Below are positions 33,335 to 44,760 of a DNA stretch of 64,000 bases, piece after piece. Source of the DNA: Litsea cubeba (lineage: Eukaryota > Streptophyta > Magnoliopsida > Laurales > Lauraceae). Both the position numbers and the translations under genes were made by a program. How positions within the stretch are numbered: position 1 is the stretch's first letter; each line of letters begins with the position of its first letter. Where the stretch lies: assembly GCA_012931725.1 (NCBI GenBank), contig CM022946.1, positions 44,326,557-44,390,556 of the forward strand. Reading direction: 5' to 3'. Below the pieces are notes generated by a model. The model had not been told where the DNA came from, did no database searches, and saw nothing but the letters and a program-made list of their open reading frames with translations.

Positions 33335-34053
33335 GTTATGCTTGTCAGAAGTAGAAGACTTGAAGAGTGAAATCTGAAGAGGCAAGCCATGTGAAGTTTC
33401 GACACAGAACAGCTCAGCAGGTTATGGCAGTTTAACATCTGGTTTATAGTAGTGTGACATCTGGGTTGTAGCAGACCAAGTCAAGGGCAGGAGACCGGTA
33501 GAATTTGGAGATTGTGATTTCAGAACGAAGAATGATTGATGGTATTCTTGGAGGCCAGAAGTTGAATGGTATAGTATAAGTAGGTATATGGAAATCCAGG
33601 AATTTTTTAAGTAGAGATTATTTCAGAGAAAGCATGTCTACGATCACATCTTCGTACAAGCGTCAGGGACACCGTGTACAGTTTTGTAGGACTTAAGGCA
33701 CAGAATTCCAAAGTGATAGGAAGAGGCAGAACAGCAGTTTCTTGGGCCGACAGTGACTGATAAGATAAGTAAAAGAAATGATCCAGCACAGGAACGACAG
33801 ATGACACCAAGGATGATTAGAAGAATTGTTGAACTCTAGTTTGGTCAGAGAAGTATGTTTTTGAACAGATATATGGAACAGAGTGAAGCCTTCAACCAAA
33901 TCAAAATGTTGTTGACCGTGCATCTCAACGTCAGGTTTGATCAAAGGGTATCTCAGTTGCCGAGGTTTAGCGTAGGGTGTCAGTATTTTCTATTGTCTTT
34001 TGGGTTTTTTATTTTGATTTGGTTTAGACCATTTGGAGGACCAAATGGGTTCT
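33335..34053 (+). mobile_element. Internal 3' tail of element D (right piece)
   Basis: Continues 1-513 after removal of element A. No credible coding frame. It leads directly into the polypurine tract and LTR, so it is the 3' untranslated part of a chromovirus-like element. Confidence 0.65.
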
Positions 34054-34066
34054 AAGGGGGGGAGGA
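34054..34066 (+). promoter_or_regulatory. Polypurine tract of element D
   Basis: AAGGGGGGGAGGA directly precedes TGTAAGACCC of the LTR and sets its orientation as + and its role as 3' LTR. Confidence 0.82.
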
Positions 34067-37000
34067 TGTAAGACCCTGACCCCCAGTTCTTTTGTTTAGT
34101 ATTATTTTAATCGTGGTTTAGCTTTTTAAGAGAGATTTGAGTTGGTTTGACTTTGTTTCTGAGTTTGACTAGATTTTTCATAGCCTTGGAGATTTTGATG
34201 ACCGTTGACTTTAGTTTGATCCAGCTTTGTAATATGTATTTCTACGAGGAATTACTCTAGATTTCTAAAAATTCCAAATTTTGTTTATTTTGACTCATCT
34301 CATTAAGTTTAACAACTTTCATGTTTTGACCATTTTGATTTGATGCTCAGAAATTGCGTTTTTCGAGAAAAAGGGGCAAAAATGATATTTTCACTAAATC
34401 TGTCCATAAATTTCGAAAATTTCAGAAATTGGGGAAAATATTCTTTTTGGAAAGTAAATATTTCGTTGATCGATTTTGTCTTCTTCGTCGATCTCATTCG
34501 GGACCCACAAATGTTAGTTTTGGCCTTTGTAAGATTTGGGGCCCATGGGGCCCAGCCCACTTACCCTTTATAAAACCACCATGGGGCTCTTCTTCTTCCC
34601 CATTCTTCATTTTTCCTGCAACAAGAGTGGGCATAGGGTTTTCTCCCAGCACTTTCTCTCTCCTCTTGGAAACCCCTCTTCTTGAGTGCTAAATGGAGGA
34701 TTGATCTCCTAGGGTTCTTCCTTTCCATTCAAGCTTTCTAAAGAACCCTTTTTTCAAAGGATTTGAGCTAGGGCAAGGCTTCCTTTCAAGCTTCTCTTCT
34801 TCGTTTGAGCTTTTCAAGGTTAGCAATGGCTTTCCAAACTTGAGATCTTTGTTTTCCTCATCATTTAGAGTGTTTTCATCCCTCATGCAAGAGTTTTCCT
34901 TGGAGATTTGCAAAAGATTGATTTTTAGGGTTTTCTTGGGAAACTTTTGGAGGTTTTTGTAGATTGGGAGCTTGAGACCCTAGAGCATTGTTTGAAGAGC
35001 ATCTTAGCTTTCATCTTGGCTTGAGGCAAGTGGATTTCCAATTAATATGACGATTTCATTTATTTTGTTTCATTTCATGATGTTTCATGCTATGTTCTAA
35101 GCTTCTTATGTTTCATAGATTTCTTTTGGATGAATGGAGCAATGTTGTATGTGATTTCACTTATGATATTGTTTTACAATGAATTGGAAGTTGTCCTCAC
35201 TTTGGTCATCTTGAAAGTTAGCTTTCTTCATGTTAAGTGTTTGTGTTCAAAACAAAGGAGAAAATCTTTGATTTTAAAAGTATTGTGTTTGTTTTATTCG
35301 ATTGATTATGGATGGTGATTTGATGATTTGATGGAGTTTAATATGTTCATAGAGGACCTATTTCATTGAAGAATTATTGTAGAAGATGAGGGAAGAATGA
35401 AAATAAAAAAAAAAGAGAAGTGTGCAAAATCTGCACTTCAATCGGACCCAGACAGAACTGGGTCCGCTCGAGCGGCCCAGGTTCTGGGAGGGGTCCGCTC
35501 GAGCGAGCCCTGGGTCGCTCGAGCGGACCTGGGCCCAGTCCCGGGTTCTTTTGCAGCCTGTTTTGGGGGCTGTTTATGGGACATTTGTAGACCTGTTTAA
35601 GACCCTTTTAAACCTCCTTTCCTCAATGAATTCTAGGCCTATTTGATCCCTCCTATGGCTTGGAAACTCTCGAACAAATGAAGAGAATTGTAACATTATG
35701 AAATGTGCAAATTCGAGTGATAAATGAGGAGAAGATTTGAGTAAATTGTGATACTTGGAATTATGAAATGGGAATGAGAACAATGAGAGAATGAGAATAT
35801 GTGAAATTACTCGGGAATCTTTCGAGTCTCAATGCGCACTTTGTCATTTAAATGTTGTGGATTTTCATTGGCATCAAACATATTCTTGGCAAGTCATTAA
35901 GTCATTCTACACTATTCCATTCCATTTCAAGTCAGAGAATGTATTTGTATTCTTCGGTAAACTAATTTGAATAGCATCGGTGATTTGTTATAAAATCATA
36001 TGGTTTTCCACGTTCGAAAGGATTGATCGCATGATTTTATACAAACTACTTTGATGCATATTTGAGTGGTTTACCCTAGAAATTCATATGTTTTCTCTGA
36101 ATCGTTTTGGAAGGAGATTGGAGTGGTTCGCCACATTCGGGATTTCATCGATAAGACTATTATTTTGAAAATAAAACCTCGAGGCAAAATGGGGCCAGAG
36201 CTTTGTAGCGCGAGCCCATGAGCCAAAGAGACTATTATTTCAAGAATAAAACCTCGAGGCAAGACGGGGCCAGAGCTTTGTAGTGTGAGCCCATGAGCCA
36301 AAGGGATTATTATGGTTTTTGTTGTATTGGTTTGGGTTTTGAAAACTAAAGGCACCACTAGACTTAGGTCACCTTGTCGGGCTGATCACCCGGCTTGGGA
36401 TCTTTAATTTGTCTGCCAGCTGCAGCTTGGATTCTGTCTGTACCGACCATGGCAACGGTTTATCTGCCGGTCCCACGTGTAGTGGCTACGGTTCTGATTT
36501 TGTTTCCGGTCCCACGTGTAGTGGCTACGGTTCTGTCTGCTCTTGTTACTTCGGTAATAGGAGAATATAGCTACGTTTGGTTGCCAATGTTTTATCTGTT
36601 TATTAATTTGTTTTATGATTCTTGTTTGTTTATACTGATTATATTCTTTGAATTTGTTAATGTTTATGAAATCGATCTTTTATTGTATTGCCTCTATTTT
36701 TCCGGATTTTAAATGTATTTCCAATTATTAAATGTTTTACGTAGGCTGTTATCTTTTCGAGATATTTATGCTCCAGAGACTGTTTGTTTATTTGCCTTGA
36801 TATTAATGTTCGGTCTTTCGATCGTTTTATCATGATTTATTGTTATTATCGTTTAGACTCTTGAAATGGATTTACAATGATTCCATAAGGTTTTATAAAT
36901 GCCATGTTACATATTACTTGTTTATTTGCTTGCCAGACCGTCGTATCTAACCCTGTTTGTTTGGTGCCAGTTTCCTCTCATTCTGTTTTTAGGTGTTTGA

Positions 37001-37494
37001 TCGAAGGAGGCGGTGGAGTCGCCGGTCTGAAGTGAGAGGCTGCCCATTGATATCATCTAGATGTCAAGTTTGGCACCGGAGTTTGTATCTAAATATTAGG
37101 GGTAGTATTTCTGTTTAGTTGGATATTTTTGTTTGGCTTTGTTAGCCTTTTTCTTGGGTTTGTAATTAAGACACTTGTTAATTGTAATCTGAATATGTGG
37201 GAAATAAATAGTCCTGTTACTAGCAGCTCAGTGTTCTATGAGTTACGTTTTGTGCTAATCTGCTCATATGATGGCTTTATGATATTGGTCGAGTGCGACA
37301 CGGAATCCTATGGCCACGAACTCCGGGTCGCAACGCCATAATTAGCTTCCGCGAAAATATATTCTGATCGTGATGGAATTTTTATTATCCTCATTCACGC
37401 GGATCTTGGGAAATATAACAAAAGTTTCAAATTCATTCCAAAATTTTGCATTCCGAGATCTGATCACTGCAGGGCCCGATTTCGGGGTGTGACA
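34067..37494 (+). repeat. Element D 3' LTR (3428 bp), chromovirus type
   Basis: Starts TGTAAGACCCTGACCCC and ends TTCGGGGTGTGACA. It is the inverted sister of the solo LTR at 20670-24566. TATAAAA at 34569-34575 with a CT-rich leader after it. Contains a CpG palindrome cluster (35452-35545), a tandem duplication of about 66 bases (36172-36304) and a doubled GGTCCCACGTGTAGTGGCTACGG block (36468-36535). At its right end it cuts into the exon of an unknown gene. Confidence 0.87.
35452..35545. repeat. CpG palindrome cluster in element D LTR
   Basis: Three CGCTCGAGCG cores (one as CCGCTCGAGCGG) interleaved with CCCAG/CTGGG inverted repeats. Homologous to the cluster in the solo LTR but rearranged. 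Confidence 0.72.
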
Positions 37495-37630
37495 CACGCC
37501 TCTGTGATGTGGTCTTGCAACACCATTCTTGGTCCGCACTCTTGATGGCTCACTAGAAAAACTAGCCCGTCCACCTGTCGTCTGTGAGCTACCACCACGG
37601 CGAGCTGGTCTTCTAGGCATTTCTTCCAAT
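37495..37630 (-). pseudogene. Unknown gene, second visible exon, truncated by LTR
   Basis: On the - strand an acceptor TTTTTAACAG precedes 37630. Joined to the upstream exon (38115) in phase 1, the frame stays open for about 45 codons to the LTR edge: DWKKCLEDQLAVVV and then RRQVDGLVFLVSHQECGPRM. I do not recognise the family. A different frame from an internal ATG gives a basic peptide but does not join the upstream exon. The gene continues on the far side of element D or was cut off by it. Confidence 0.45.
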
Positions 37631-38114
37631 CTGTTAAAAATGAGAATCAATAAGAGGAAACAGCGTAATTAAAGATATCATATTTTTTTTGTAATGCTCG
37701 GTTCAAATATATAGTGCAAACTGATTCTGCACAGCGCAATGAAAACATGCAAATTCTTTTCGCATGGTATGATGGAACCGTGCATATTTTATATGCTTGC
37801 CCATTACAAGCCGTGCATATAAAAAATGCACGGCTTAGATGGGCTGTGCATATAGTACCTGCACGGCTTCGATGCGCAGTGCATATAGTCCCTGCACGTT
37901 TCTGGATTGCCGAGCAGATCGTGAGCAATTGTATGAAGAAGAAGAAGAAGAACAATGGACAGGGTAAATTTAGAGTTCGAAACTCCCATCCATGTCATTC
38001 ATGACTTCCCTATTTGTTGCAAACGTCTATACTCTCTAATGCATAAATTACAACCTAAAAACATATGTGAAAATGATAAAACTATGAACAAGAAGAAGAA
38101 GAAGAAGAGCTCAC
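37631..38114 (-). other. Intron of the unknown gene
   Basis: 484 bases bounded by GTGAGC and TTAACAG on the - strand. It contains a short imperfect repeat with TGCATATA and TGCACGGCT (37770-37905) and a GAA run. Confidence 0.4.
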
Positions 38115-38292
38115 CTTGTTTGAGTGTCCCTGATGTTAGATACAAGTAGTGCACTGCAGAAAGGATGGTGATGAGAGCTATGAGCTGTGCAGTGGAGAAG
38201 TAGTCGACGCTGCTGCTTTGGTTAAATTTGAAAAATCTCGACGAGGGAATGGAAATGGAAATGGAAACGAGCTGGACTTCTTGCCCAGGCAA
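38115..38292 (-). CDS. Unknown gene, first visible exon with one membrane segment (partial)
   Basis: Open on the - strand for about 59 codons before donor GTGAGC at 38114. The end is protein-like: a short basic start, then a hydrophobic helix TAQLIALITILSAVHYLYL of about 19 residues, then TSGTLKQ at the splice. No in-frame ATG is seen upstream before a stop, so either the start exon is elsewhere or the start codon was lost. It is divergent to CNX1, about 350 bases away, so the two could share a promoter region. Family not recognised. Confidence 0.42.
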
Positions 38293-38416
38293 ATTGGGTA
38301 TTATGGCGGGTGCACTCAGCTAAATCTTTTTAAAAATAAAATGGGTGTGGTGAGCTCAGCAAGTGGGTGTGTTCAACAATTAGGGTGGGCGCATTTAGAA
38401 TTTCCCTTTTTATTAT

Positions 38417-38641
38417 AGAGACTCTCCCTCTCTCTCTCAATTGCTCTCCATAGATATCTCCATTTCAGTCTCCTTCCAAGCTCTCTCTCTATCTAGCACA
38501 GCCCCAAGTAAGCCATCTCTCTCTTTCTCTAATAAATCAATCTATCTATCTATATATTACATGCGTGCAATGATTTCTTTTCTTCGTCTTGTTTGGTTTC
38601 TTACTTTCTTTCCTTTGAAATGATAAACAGTAGGAATACAA
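38417..38641 (+). promoter_or_regulatory. CNX1 leader: CT-rich 5' untranslated part with possible intron
   Basis: CT-rich sequence typical of a plant 5' leader (38417-38500). GTAAGC at 38508 and AAACAG at 38630 would bound a 123-base leader intron just before the ATG at 38642. No clear TATA box is seen. Inference from sequence style only. Confidence 0.4.
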
Positions 38642-38839
38642 ATGGATTGTGAGGAAACCTGCTCCTGTTCATCATTATCTCCATCTATGGTTTCGGTGGA
38701 TGAGGCCCTTCAAACGGTCCTTAGCGTCGCTCCTCGTCTGGAACCAGTCAAACCACCCGTCCAAGATGCGCTGGGTTTGGTCTTGGCTGAGGACGTCGTA
38801 GCCCGCGACCCTTTACCTCCTTTTCGAGCATCCATCATG
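38642..38839 (+). CDS. CNX1: CNX1 exon 1, molybdenum cofactor gene (partial)
   Basis: ATG 38642, 66 codons. After a Cys/Ser-rich start come VSVDEALQTVLSV and LGLVLAEDVVARDPLPPFRAS, the N-terminal MoeA-like domain of plant Cnx1, the protein that inserts molybdate into molybdopterin in the cytosol. The conserved next residues (Lys then DGYAVVASDGPGEYP) lie on exon 2 at 40268. Here the codon expected as Lys reads ATG and is followed by GCACTA instead of a GT donor; reading on meets TAA within four codons. So the splice donor is non-canonical or lost. The gene identity is solid; its activity is not. Confidence 0.82.
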
Positions 38840-40267
38840 GCACTACTCTAACCCCCACTTACTTTTCTCTTCTATTGATGACCCAATTGCCCAATTTCAT
38901 TTCTTTCATTTGTGAAAGGATTGTACTTGGGAACTTTGTTTATGCGCCTACTATCAAGTTCCGATAGTGGGGTTCGTTATTTTCACTTGAAAGAATAGGA
39001 ATGAAGCATTTTTACTGCCCATCTACATAACATTTGCATCTATCCCATTGTTGTAAAACATGGGCTCAAATGCTATAGCAGCCAAAGCAAAAAAAAAAAT
39101 GGCCATGGAAGGCAAAAATAAAATTGAAAAATCTGCAATGATTTATCCAATTGTTTAAACCTGTTGTATGCGGACAAGCTAACTATGGAATGTTATAAAC
39201 AATAAGAAAAAATTGCAAATACTTGTTTCTTCATTCCTTCCGGTAAGGTTTTTGTAATGATGCGGATTATGTGGCCATGTGGAAAGTGGCCTAGTTTTTC
39301 ACATGGCACAATTTTCTGTTGTTTGGTGTGGGCATTTGGTACTTATTCATGTGGAAAGTGTAGGAAATTTTGAACTAATTTTCTGCAGTTTCAAGGAAAG
39401 TTGTTTTCTATGGGCTACTTGGGTGGGGGGATGGGGTTAGGTTTTGGAATTTTCTTTCTACAAACAGATTACCGTGAGGCATGGAAACTCAGGCAACAAA
39501 AAAGCCCTTTTGAGTGATTTAGATGTAAATAAATAACAACATAGAATACAAAGATGGTGAGAAAAGAATTACAAAATTTTAATGCATTGTAAATTTCGGG
39601 CTAAACATGTAAAATCGTATCAGCCATGGCCAGAAACTTCGTGGTATCAGGCAGCATGACTTGGTTTTGGCCGAGTTTTAAAACCATTGTCTCTTTTCCT
39701 TTTTCATCTCTTCTCTTCTGTTCCTACTTCCTCATCCCAGAGAATGAAAATTGAAATGAGGTAATACCATTTTAGATGCATCATTATTCTCAGAACTCTG
39801 TTCTTTGCAAAGACTAACGACCCTTGAGTGTTTAATATCATATATGTTGTTAGATTAGCAGATTATGAGGTTTCCTCATATACTGGTTTGAGTTACTTCT
39901 AACAACCCACAACCACCTACATATCTCTCTATTAATCATTTATTTGTTTTGACTCATTAGTTAATAGTTAAGAAACCGGTAAAGCTATTAAAATCTTAGG
40001 GTACATTGTGTTACACTTTCCCCTGGAAAATCCTGTATTTGTTCGAGGAATTGGAGAAATTTTTGTCTAGTATGGAAAATTATTTAAATGGCATTTTCTT
40101 ATTATCATTTCTTGTCATTGGAAATCCGGGGACGCCAATTTCTCCTTTTTTTTTCTTTTTTTTTTTTTTTTGGGGGGGGGGGGGGGGGGGGAGGGGCGGG
40201 GTGGTCTCAATTTGATTTCCTTGACATTTTATTTCGTTTTGGTATGTATTTATTATATCTTTTCCAA
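38840..40267 (+). other. CNX1 intron 1
   Basis: About 1.43 kb, AT-rich, no repeat or gene recognised except a T-run and G-run at 40148-40200 just before exon 2. Confidence 0.65.
40148..40200 (+). repeat. Poly-T / poly-G tract before CNX1 exon 2
   Basis: A T-rich run is followed by about 22 consecutive G and then GAGGGGCGGGG. It lies 70 bases before the acceptor and can form a G-quadruplex on the + strand. Exact length is uncertain, as homopolymers are error-prone. Confidence 0.75.
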
Positions 40268-40394
40268 GATGGATATGCCGTTGTTGCTTCAGATGGGCCT
40301 GGTGAATATCCTGTAATTTCTGAATCAAGAGCTGGAAGTGATGGAATTGGTGCAAATGTGACCCCCACAAATGTTGCATATGTCACAACTGGGG
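40268..40394 (+). CDS. CNX1: CNX1 exon 2, MoeA-like domain continuation (partial)
   Basis: DGYAVVASDGPGEYPVIS and then NVTPTNVAYVTTGG, the strongly conserved MoeA/Cnx1 E-domain segment that begins with the DGYAV active-site region. It ends at donor GTATCT (40395) in phase 1. The next expected segment (PIPDGADAVVQVEDT-like) is not found in 40395-42094. If a G is supplied by exon 1, the acceptor is CCAAG at 40268; if the junction is phase 0, the two bases before GAT are AA rather than AG. The coding part itself is undamaged. Confidence 0.82.
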
Positions 40395-42094
40395 GTATCT
40401 CCCTCTCTCTCTCTATATATATATTACATATGCATATCATATTCAATTTGATGTATAAAAATGGATTCTTTTGAAGGTGGTTTTATCAAAGGGGTGAAGG
40501 ATTAATGGGTTAAGGGTAGAGATCTACATAGGGTCTCCAAAATTTCTTCTATAAGGAAAGCATTTCTTTTCCCCAAGTAAAATACTGAATGTGCCACAAA
40601 AAAGAGAAGGCTTTCTAAGCCTCTGGAATGTACGGTTTCCTATTGGCCCCACCTTAAAGTGATGCTGAGGTATAATAATTGTTCCATACCGTGGACAGGA
40701 ATGTCCCAAAATGATCTCATATCCAATGTTCTCTTGACTTTTGCTTGTACTTGTAGTGATGTTTGTTTATTTGTTTACTAACTTATTTTCTCGAATAGTT
40801 AATAATTGTATATGTAGTTATCAATCAAAGGTGTAGGGGATTTTTTTGGATGAGGTGGTTATTCATATTAGGTGTATGGTCCAAGATTCTTTTTTCTTTT
40901 TTCTTTTCTTTTTGAAGCAGTAATGATTTTATTTCTACAAAATGACATTGAACCAAACAAGTGAACAAGTCAAACAAAGGAAACGAAAAGGCATCAGCCC
41001 ACCAGGAGGCTAATAACAAACCACTAAGCTAGAGCCACATTCAAAACCCCCAAAGAAAATACTAGTATAAATATTCACATCCCTCCACTAGTAACCCTTT
41101 GAAAGGGGATTAAAAAGAAAAAACATTGCACCACTGCTGTAGTCCCCTTCTCTTTGAACCCTGACATCCAGTCATCATTTGTTTGAACTACATAAGTTTT
41201 GTAACTTCTGTTTTCCTTTCCCACTAGCTTTAGTTTTAGACTTTTCCCCTTGCGGTCCTTATTCTAAAAACCTTTAATGGAACACATATCAGCATTATTT
41301 CCACAGAAGAAGACACAAGCTGCTTTGCCAATATTCAACATATTTTCTATGATGCTATCACCTTCATCACATGTTTGTGTTTTTGTATTCATCTTTTCTT
41401 ATTAATATATTTCTGTTACCTCTTTCAAAATAATATATAAAGACAGCACAGCACAACAATCTGCACTCTCGAGGTCGCCAAATTGGATGGGGATTATTAT
41501 CCTCATCATTTCTCAATTAGCCCATCAAACCAGATCATCCTTCTTCTCATAACCAATGTAAGGAAGATTGTTAGGACATGGATTTGCTATTATTCATTCT
41601 TTCTGCTACTAAAATCAAAATAAACGACCAGTGGAATTTTAGCATGTGCTAGTTAGATTACTCATTTTTAGCCTGTTTTGATGTTGACAAGAGAAGATAT
41701 GGTCCCTGGCCCTTCTGCTCTTTTTCTGCTCTTTGTGAATAATCTAGATATAACTCAACCAGTATAACTCATTACTTGAGGAGGAAAAGTGATTCATACT
41801 GCATCTTTTTACATGGCCCCAAATTTTTTTTTCAATTTCCAAACTATCTTTGTGTTTGGTCCATTAAATTCGAAGTTAAAACAAAAACAATAAGGTTAGG
41901 AGGAGACAACAAAGATTAAAAAAAACTTGGGGCTCACATCTTCTCAATAACACGTGGTCGAAAGTTGGGTTGCAGCATCCATTTGATCTCTGCAAGAGAG
42001 ACTAAAGATGAAAAACTCGTCAGAAGTCAAACAAATAAAACAGAGAAAATGAAAAACAATGAAGCCCTAGAAAAGAAGTGAGACAAATGGTATG
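40395..42094 (+). other. CNX1 intron 2, left part, invaded by element B
   Basis: 1.7 kb of AT-rich sequence before element B. A CT/TA microsatellite follows the donor (40400-40430). Bases 40890-41060 resemble a decayed poly-T-headed insertion, not identified. No exon 3. If the gene is whole, its intron continues beyond the window and is over 23 kb long. Confidence 0.5.
42090..42094. repeat. Left flank of element B, candidate target duplication
   Basis: GTATG precedes the LTR. Its mate would lie past the right edge of the window because element C interrupts B's 3' LTR. Confidence 0.4.
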
Positions 42095-42857
42095 TGTGTG
42101 GGGATGTCCCCCAAAGCACTGAGGTTACGTTAACCGCATTATTATCAGCTAATTTCACCTTGACCTCGGCAGATGTTATCAAAATGCCATCCTGACCCGA
42201 GACCGCTTCTGGTCTCAGGCACCCCCTACCTCGACACAAAGTCTCAATTTCGACCGCTCAGCTCGGCACCAGAGTCAGGTCTTTAGTCGAGACGGACAAT
42301 GACGGCTGTACTTTCACGGATATTCAGCTGGGTCTGACAAAGCCATCTTGGCCGTCCCTCACCCCTGACAGAGCGGCATCCAGCGGCTACGTCCCATCGG
42401 AGTATGGCTACAAGCCAGGCCCGATGGGACTAGGCCCAAAAGTCAGCTATGGTAAGGTCCGATTAGACCATCATTTAATGCATTATGGGCTTATTGGACT
42501 GCCATTTAATGTGTAGTGGGCTGATGCGACAGCACCCCAGGGAGTGCTAGGACGTCATCATGAGTCCCGCCATGCAGCGTAGGCTCCTTCTCTATAAATA
42601 TAGGAACGATCTCCATCACAGGTACGTACAACATAACCAGAGAGCTGTTACCTGTCTCTCTTCTCCCTTATCTCTATCCTATTGCTCAGACCTCATACTG
42701 ACTTAGGCATTGGAGAGCCTTGTGCTGCCCACAGCCAGGGTCCTCTGACTTCCTCATCTTCTCCCCTTTCAGGTCTTCAGGCTATTCACCATCTCCAAAG
42801 GAGCACCAGACTTGAGATAACCTCCATCACAAAGTCCGTAATATTTAGGCACTTACA
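42095..42857 (+). repeat. Element B 5' LTR (763 bp)
   Basis: Starts TGTGTGGGGATGTCCCCC and ends GGCACTTACA. TATAAATA at 42593-42600. Followed two bases later by the primer-binding site. Confidence 0.9.
42593..42600 (+). promoter_or_regulatory. TATA box of element B LTR
   Basis: TATAAATA, matched at 53420-53427 in the 3' LTR. Confidence 0.75.
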
Positions 42858-42859
42858 GT

Positions 42860-42877
42860 TGGCGCCGTCTGTGGGGA
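42860..42877 (+). promoter_or_regulatory. Primer-binding site of element B
   Basis: TGGCGCCGTCTGTGGGGA, two bases after the LTR, is the site shared by many plant gypsy elements. It differs from that of A, so B belongs to another Tat family. Confidence 0.85.
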
Positions 42878-42904
42878 AGCACTAACCCGATTTTCCCAAA
42901 CACC

Positions 42905-44760
42905 ATGCCTCCCAAAGCTAAGAAAGGTGGAGAAGCCGTGAGGGCGATTGTCCAGCCACCCTCGGGCCTGTCGCCGGTCACTCCTCCTCAGAGGCGATCG
43001 GAGGCAAGGTCTGGTGCAGTTGCAATCGAAGAGCGCTCTGACACACGCCTCTTCGTTTAGATCCCGTTCCCTGGAGCGGGTTGAGGACTCATCCCCGGAG
43101 GAGGAGGTTATGCCTCCTCGATGAGGTGGACAGCGGCAAGAGCGTCCCTAGAGGGACAAATCTATAGCGGTCAGTGGATCCCATCATTCCCGCCGCTTCA
43201 CTGGCGACAGGGATGTCGCGGCCTAGAGCATCCTCATCCGAGAGCAAGAGAAGTTGATCCGGCAGCTCCAGCAGTAGCTTCGGCAGCAGCCTGAGCACGA
43301 GACAAAGGTCGGCCCCCAACCTTCCAGGAGTAGGCCGACCCATCGATCCGAGATCGACCCGGGCATCAATCTGAGATCAACCCGACCCATCGATCCAAGA
43401 TCGACCTCAGGCAACACCTCAAGCACAAGAGGCAGCGCCGGGCCCAGGATGAGGGCTCCAGCAACAGTCGCTCGAATAGAAGGTCAGAACCCCCCTTCGA
43501 GGACAAAGAAAATGAAGAAGCGCGGCTTGACAGGCTCGTCAGGTAGGCGATCCGGCGCAATATGGAAGTTCTCTCTCGTAATCCCCTGGATTCGTACGAC
43601 TCCGGCGACGCCGGCTCATCTCCTTTCTCTCAGGAAGTCAAGGATTTCCTCTAACCAAAGAGATTCAGCGTTCCAAGGTTCGTTCATTATGACGGCACCT
43701 CGGATCCGACAGCGCATCTCCGACATTTCACTCAGAAGATGTCGGTGTGGGGTGATGTCGGCCATGTGAACTGTAGAGTCTTCTCGTCAAGTTTGGGAGA
43801 CCTCCCCCTCAAATGGTTTTGCAGTATCCCAGAAGGATCGATCTCGAGTTGGCACCAGTTGCGGAACTCCTTCCTGGGGAAGTTCCAAGCCCACAGAGTC
43901 ATCCCGAAGACAGATGGCGACATCATAGCCCTCAAGATGAGGTGGAACGAGAGCATCACCCAGTTTGCTAAGAGATTCTGGACTGTCTATAACCAGATTG
44001 AGAACTCAAACGACGAAGTGGTGATCATGTTCTTCCAGTACGCCCTGTTGCCGAGCAATGACCTTCGCAAAGAGCTGGTCGGAGGCCCCGTGACCTCGGT
44101 GGAAGCACTAATGGCCAGGGTGAACAAGTACGTTGCCCAAGAGGACGACGAAGTAATGGCCAAGGAGAGCTTCAGCGTCTCTAAATCCCCCTCCAAAGGC
44201 CATACCAAGCCCGAAGATCAAGCCGCCCAGCGCGATCGCCACCCTTCCAAGAACCCTTTTCCAAGAAGGAAAAAAGGACATTTCAGAGGGAAGAAAGGGA
44301 TCGATACCGAGCCTCCACCAGCTCGGCAACGGCTTCGTTTCTCAACAGGGATGACAGCAAGAAGCCCAAGCCGAGTGTCCACACAGTATTCGTGGAGCCA
44401 GCCCATAAGATACTGAAAAAGATTAAAGACCAGCCTTATTTCAGCTGGCCGCAGCCTATGCAGGGCAACCCCGCCAGCCGAAACCAGAGTAAGTCTTGTG
44501 CCTATCACAAGCAGAAGGGGCATGACACCGAAGACCGCTTCTCCCTCAAGTCACACCTCGAGAAGCTCATCAAGGAAGGACACTTAAAGGAGTATGTGAA
44601 AGGGGTAGGAGTAAACACCAGCCAGGCTCAGCGCCAAGATGACGGAGCCCACTCCAGCGATGAATCGGAAAAACTTATCAGTGTCATCCACCTGGCTCCC
44701 GCCCCAAGGAGGAGTAACCAGGCTCAGGCCGAGGCCAGGAGGGCCGCGCACGGTAAATAG
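42905..44760 (+). pseudogene. Element B gag, several frameshifts
   Basis: Starts at ATG 42905 (MPPKAKKGGEAV) but stops at 43060. The capsid core is readable from 43739 to 44416 (DLPLKWFCSIPEGSI, SWHQLRNSFLGKFQ, ITQFAKRFWTVYNQ). The remainder is in another frame from 44392 to TAG 44758, with SCAYHKQKGHDTEDRFSL as the zinc-knuckle-like motif. At least three frame changes and the final TAG prevent a product. Confidence 0.8.

Noticed and set aside
34309..34692. Open frames on both strands in the LTRs at 24000-24320 and 34309-34692
   Set aside because: The same text occurs in both LTRs with frame-breaking differences; it is LTR sequence near the transcription start.
37495..37620. Basic peptide from an internal ATG (MPRRPARRGG...) that looks like a gypsy gag start
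   Set aside because: It does not connect to the upstream exon in phase, runs into an LTR in the wrong direction for a gag, and the other frame is continuous with a plausible exon.
40890..41060. Possible decayed LINE or SINE 3' end in CNX1 intron 2
   Set aside because: A T-rich head and a loosely LINE-like text only; no target duplication or coding trace could be seen.
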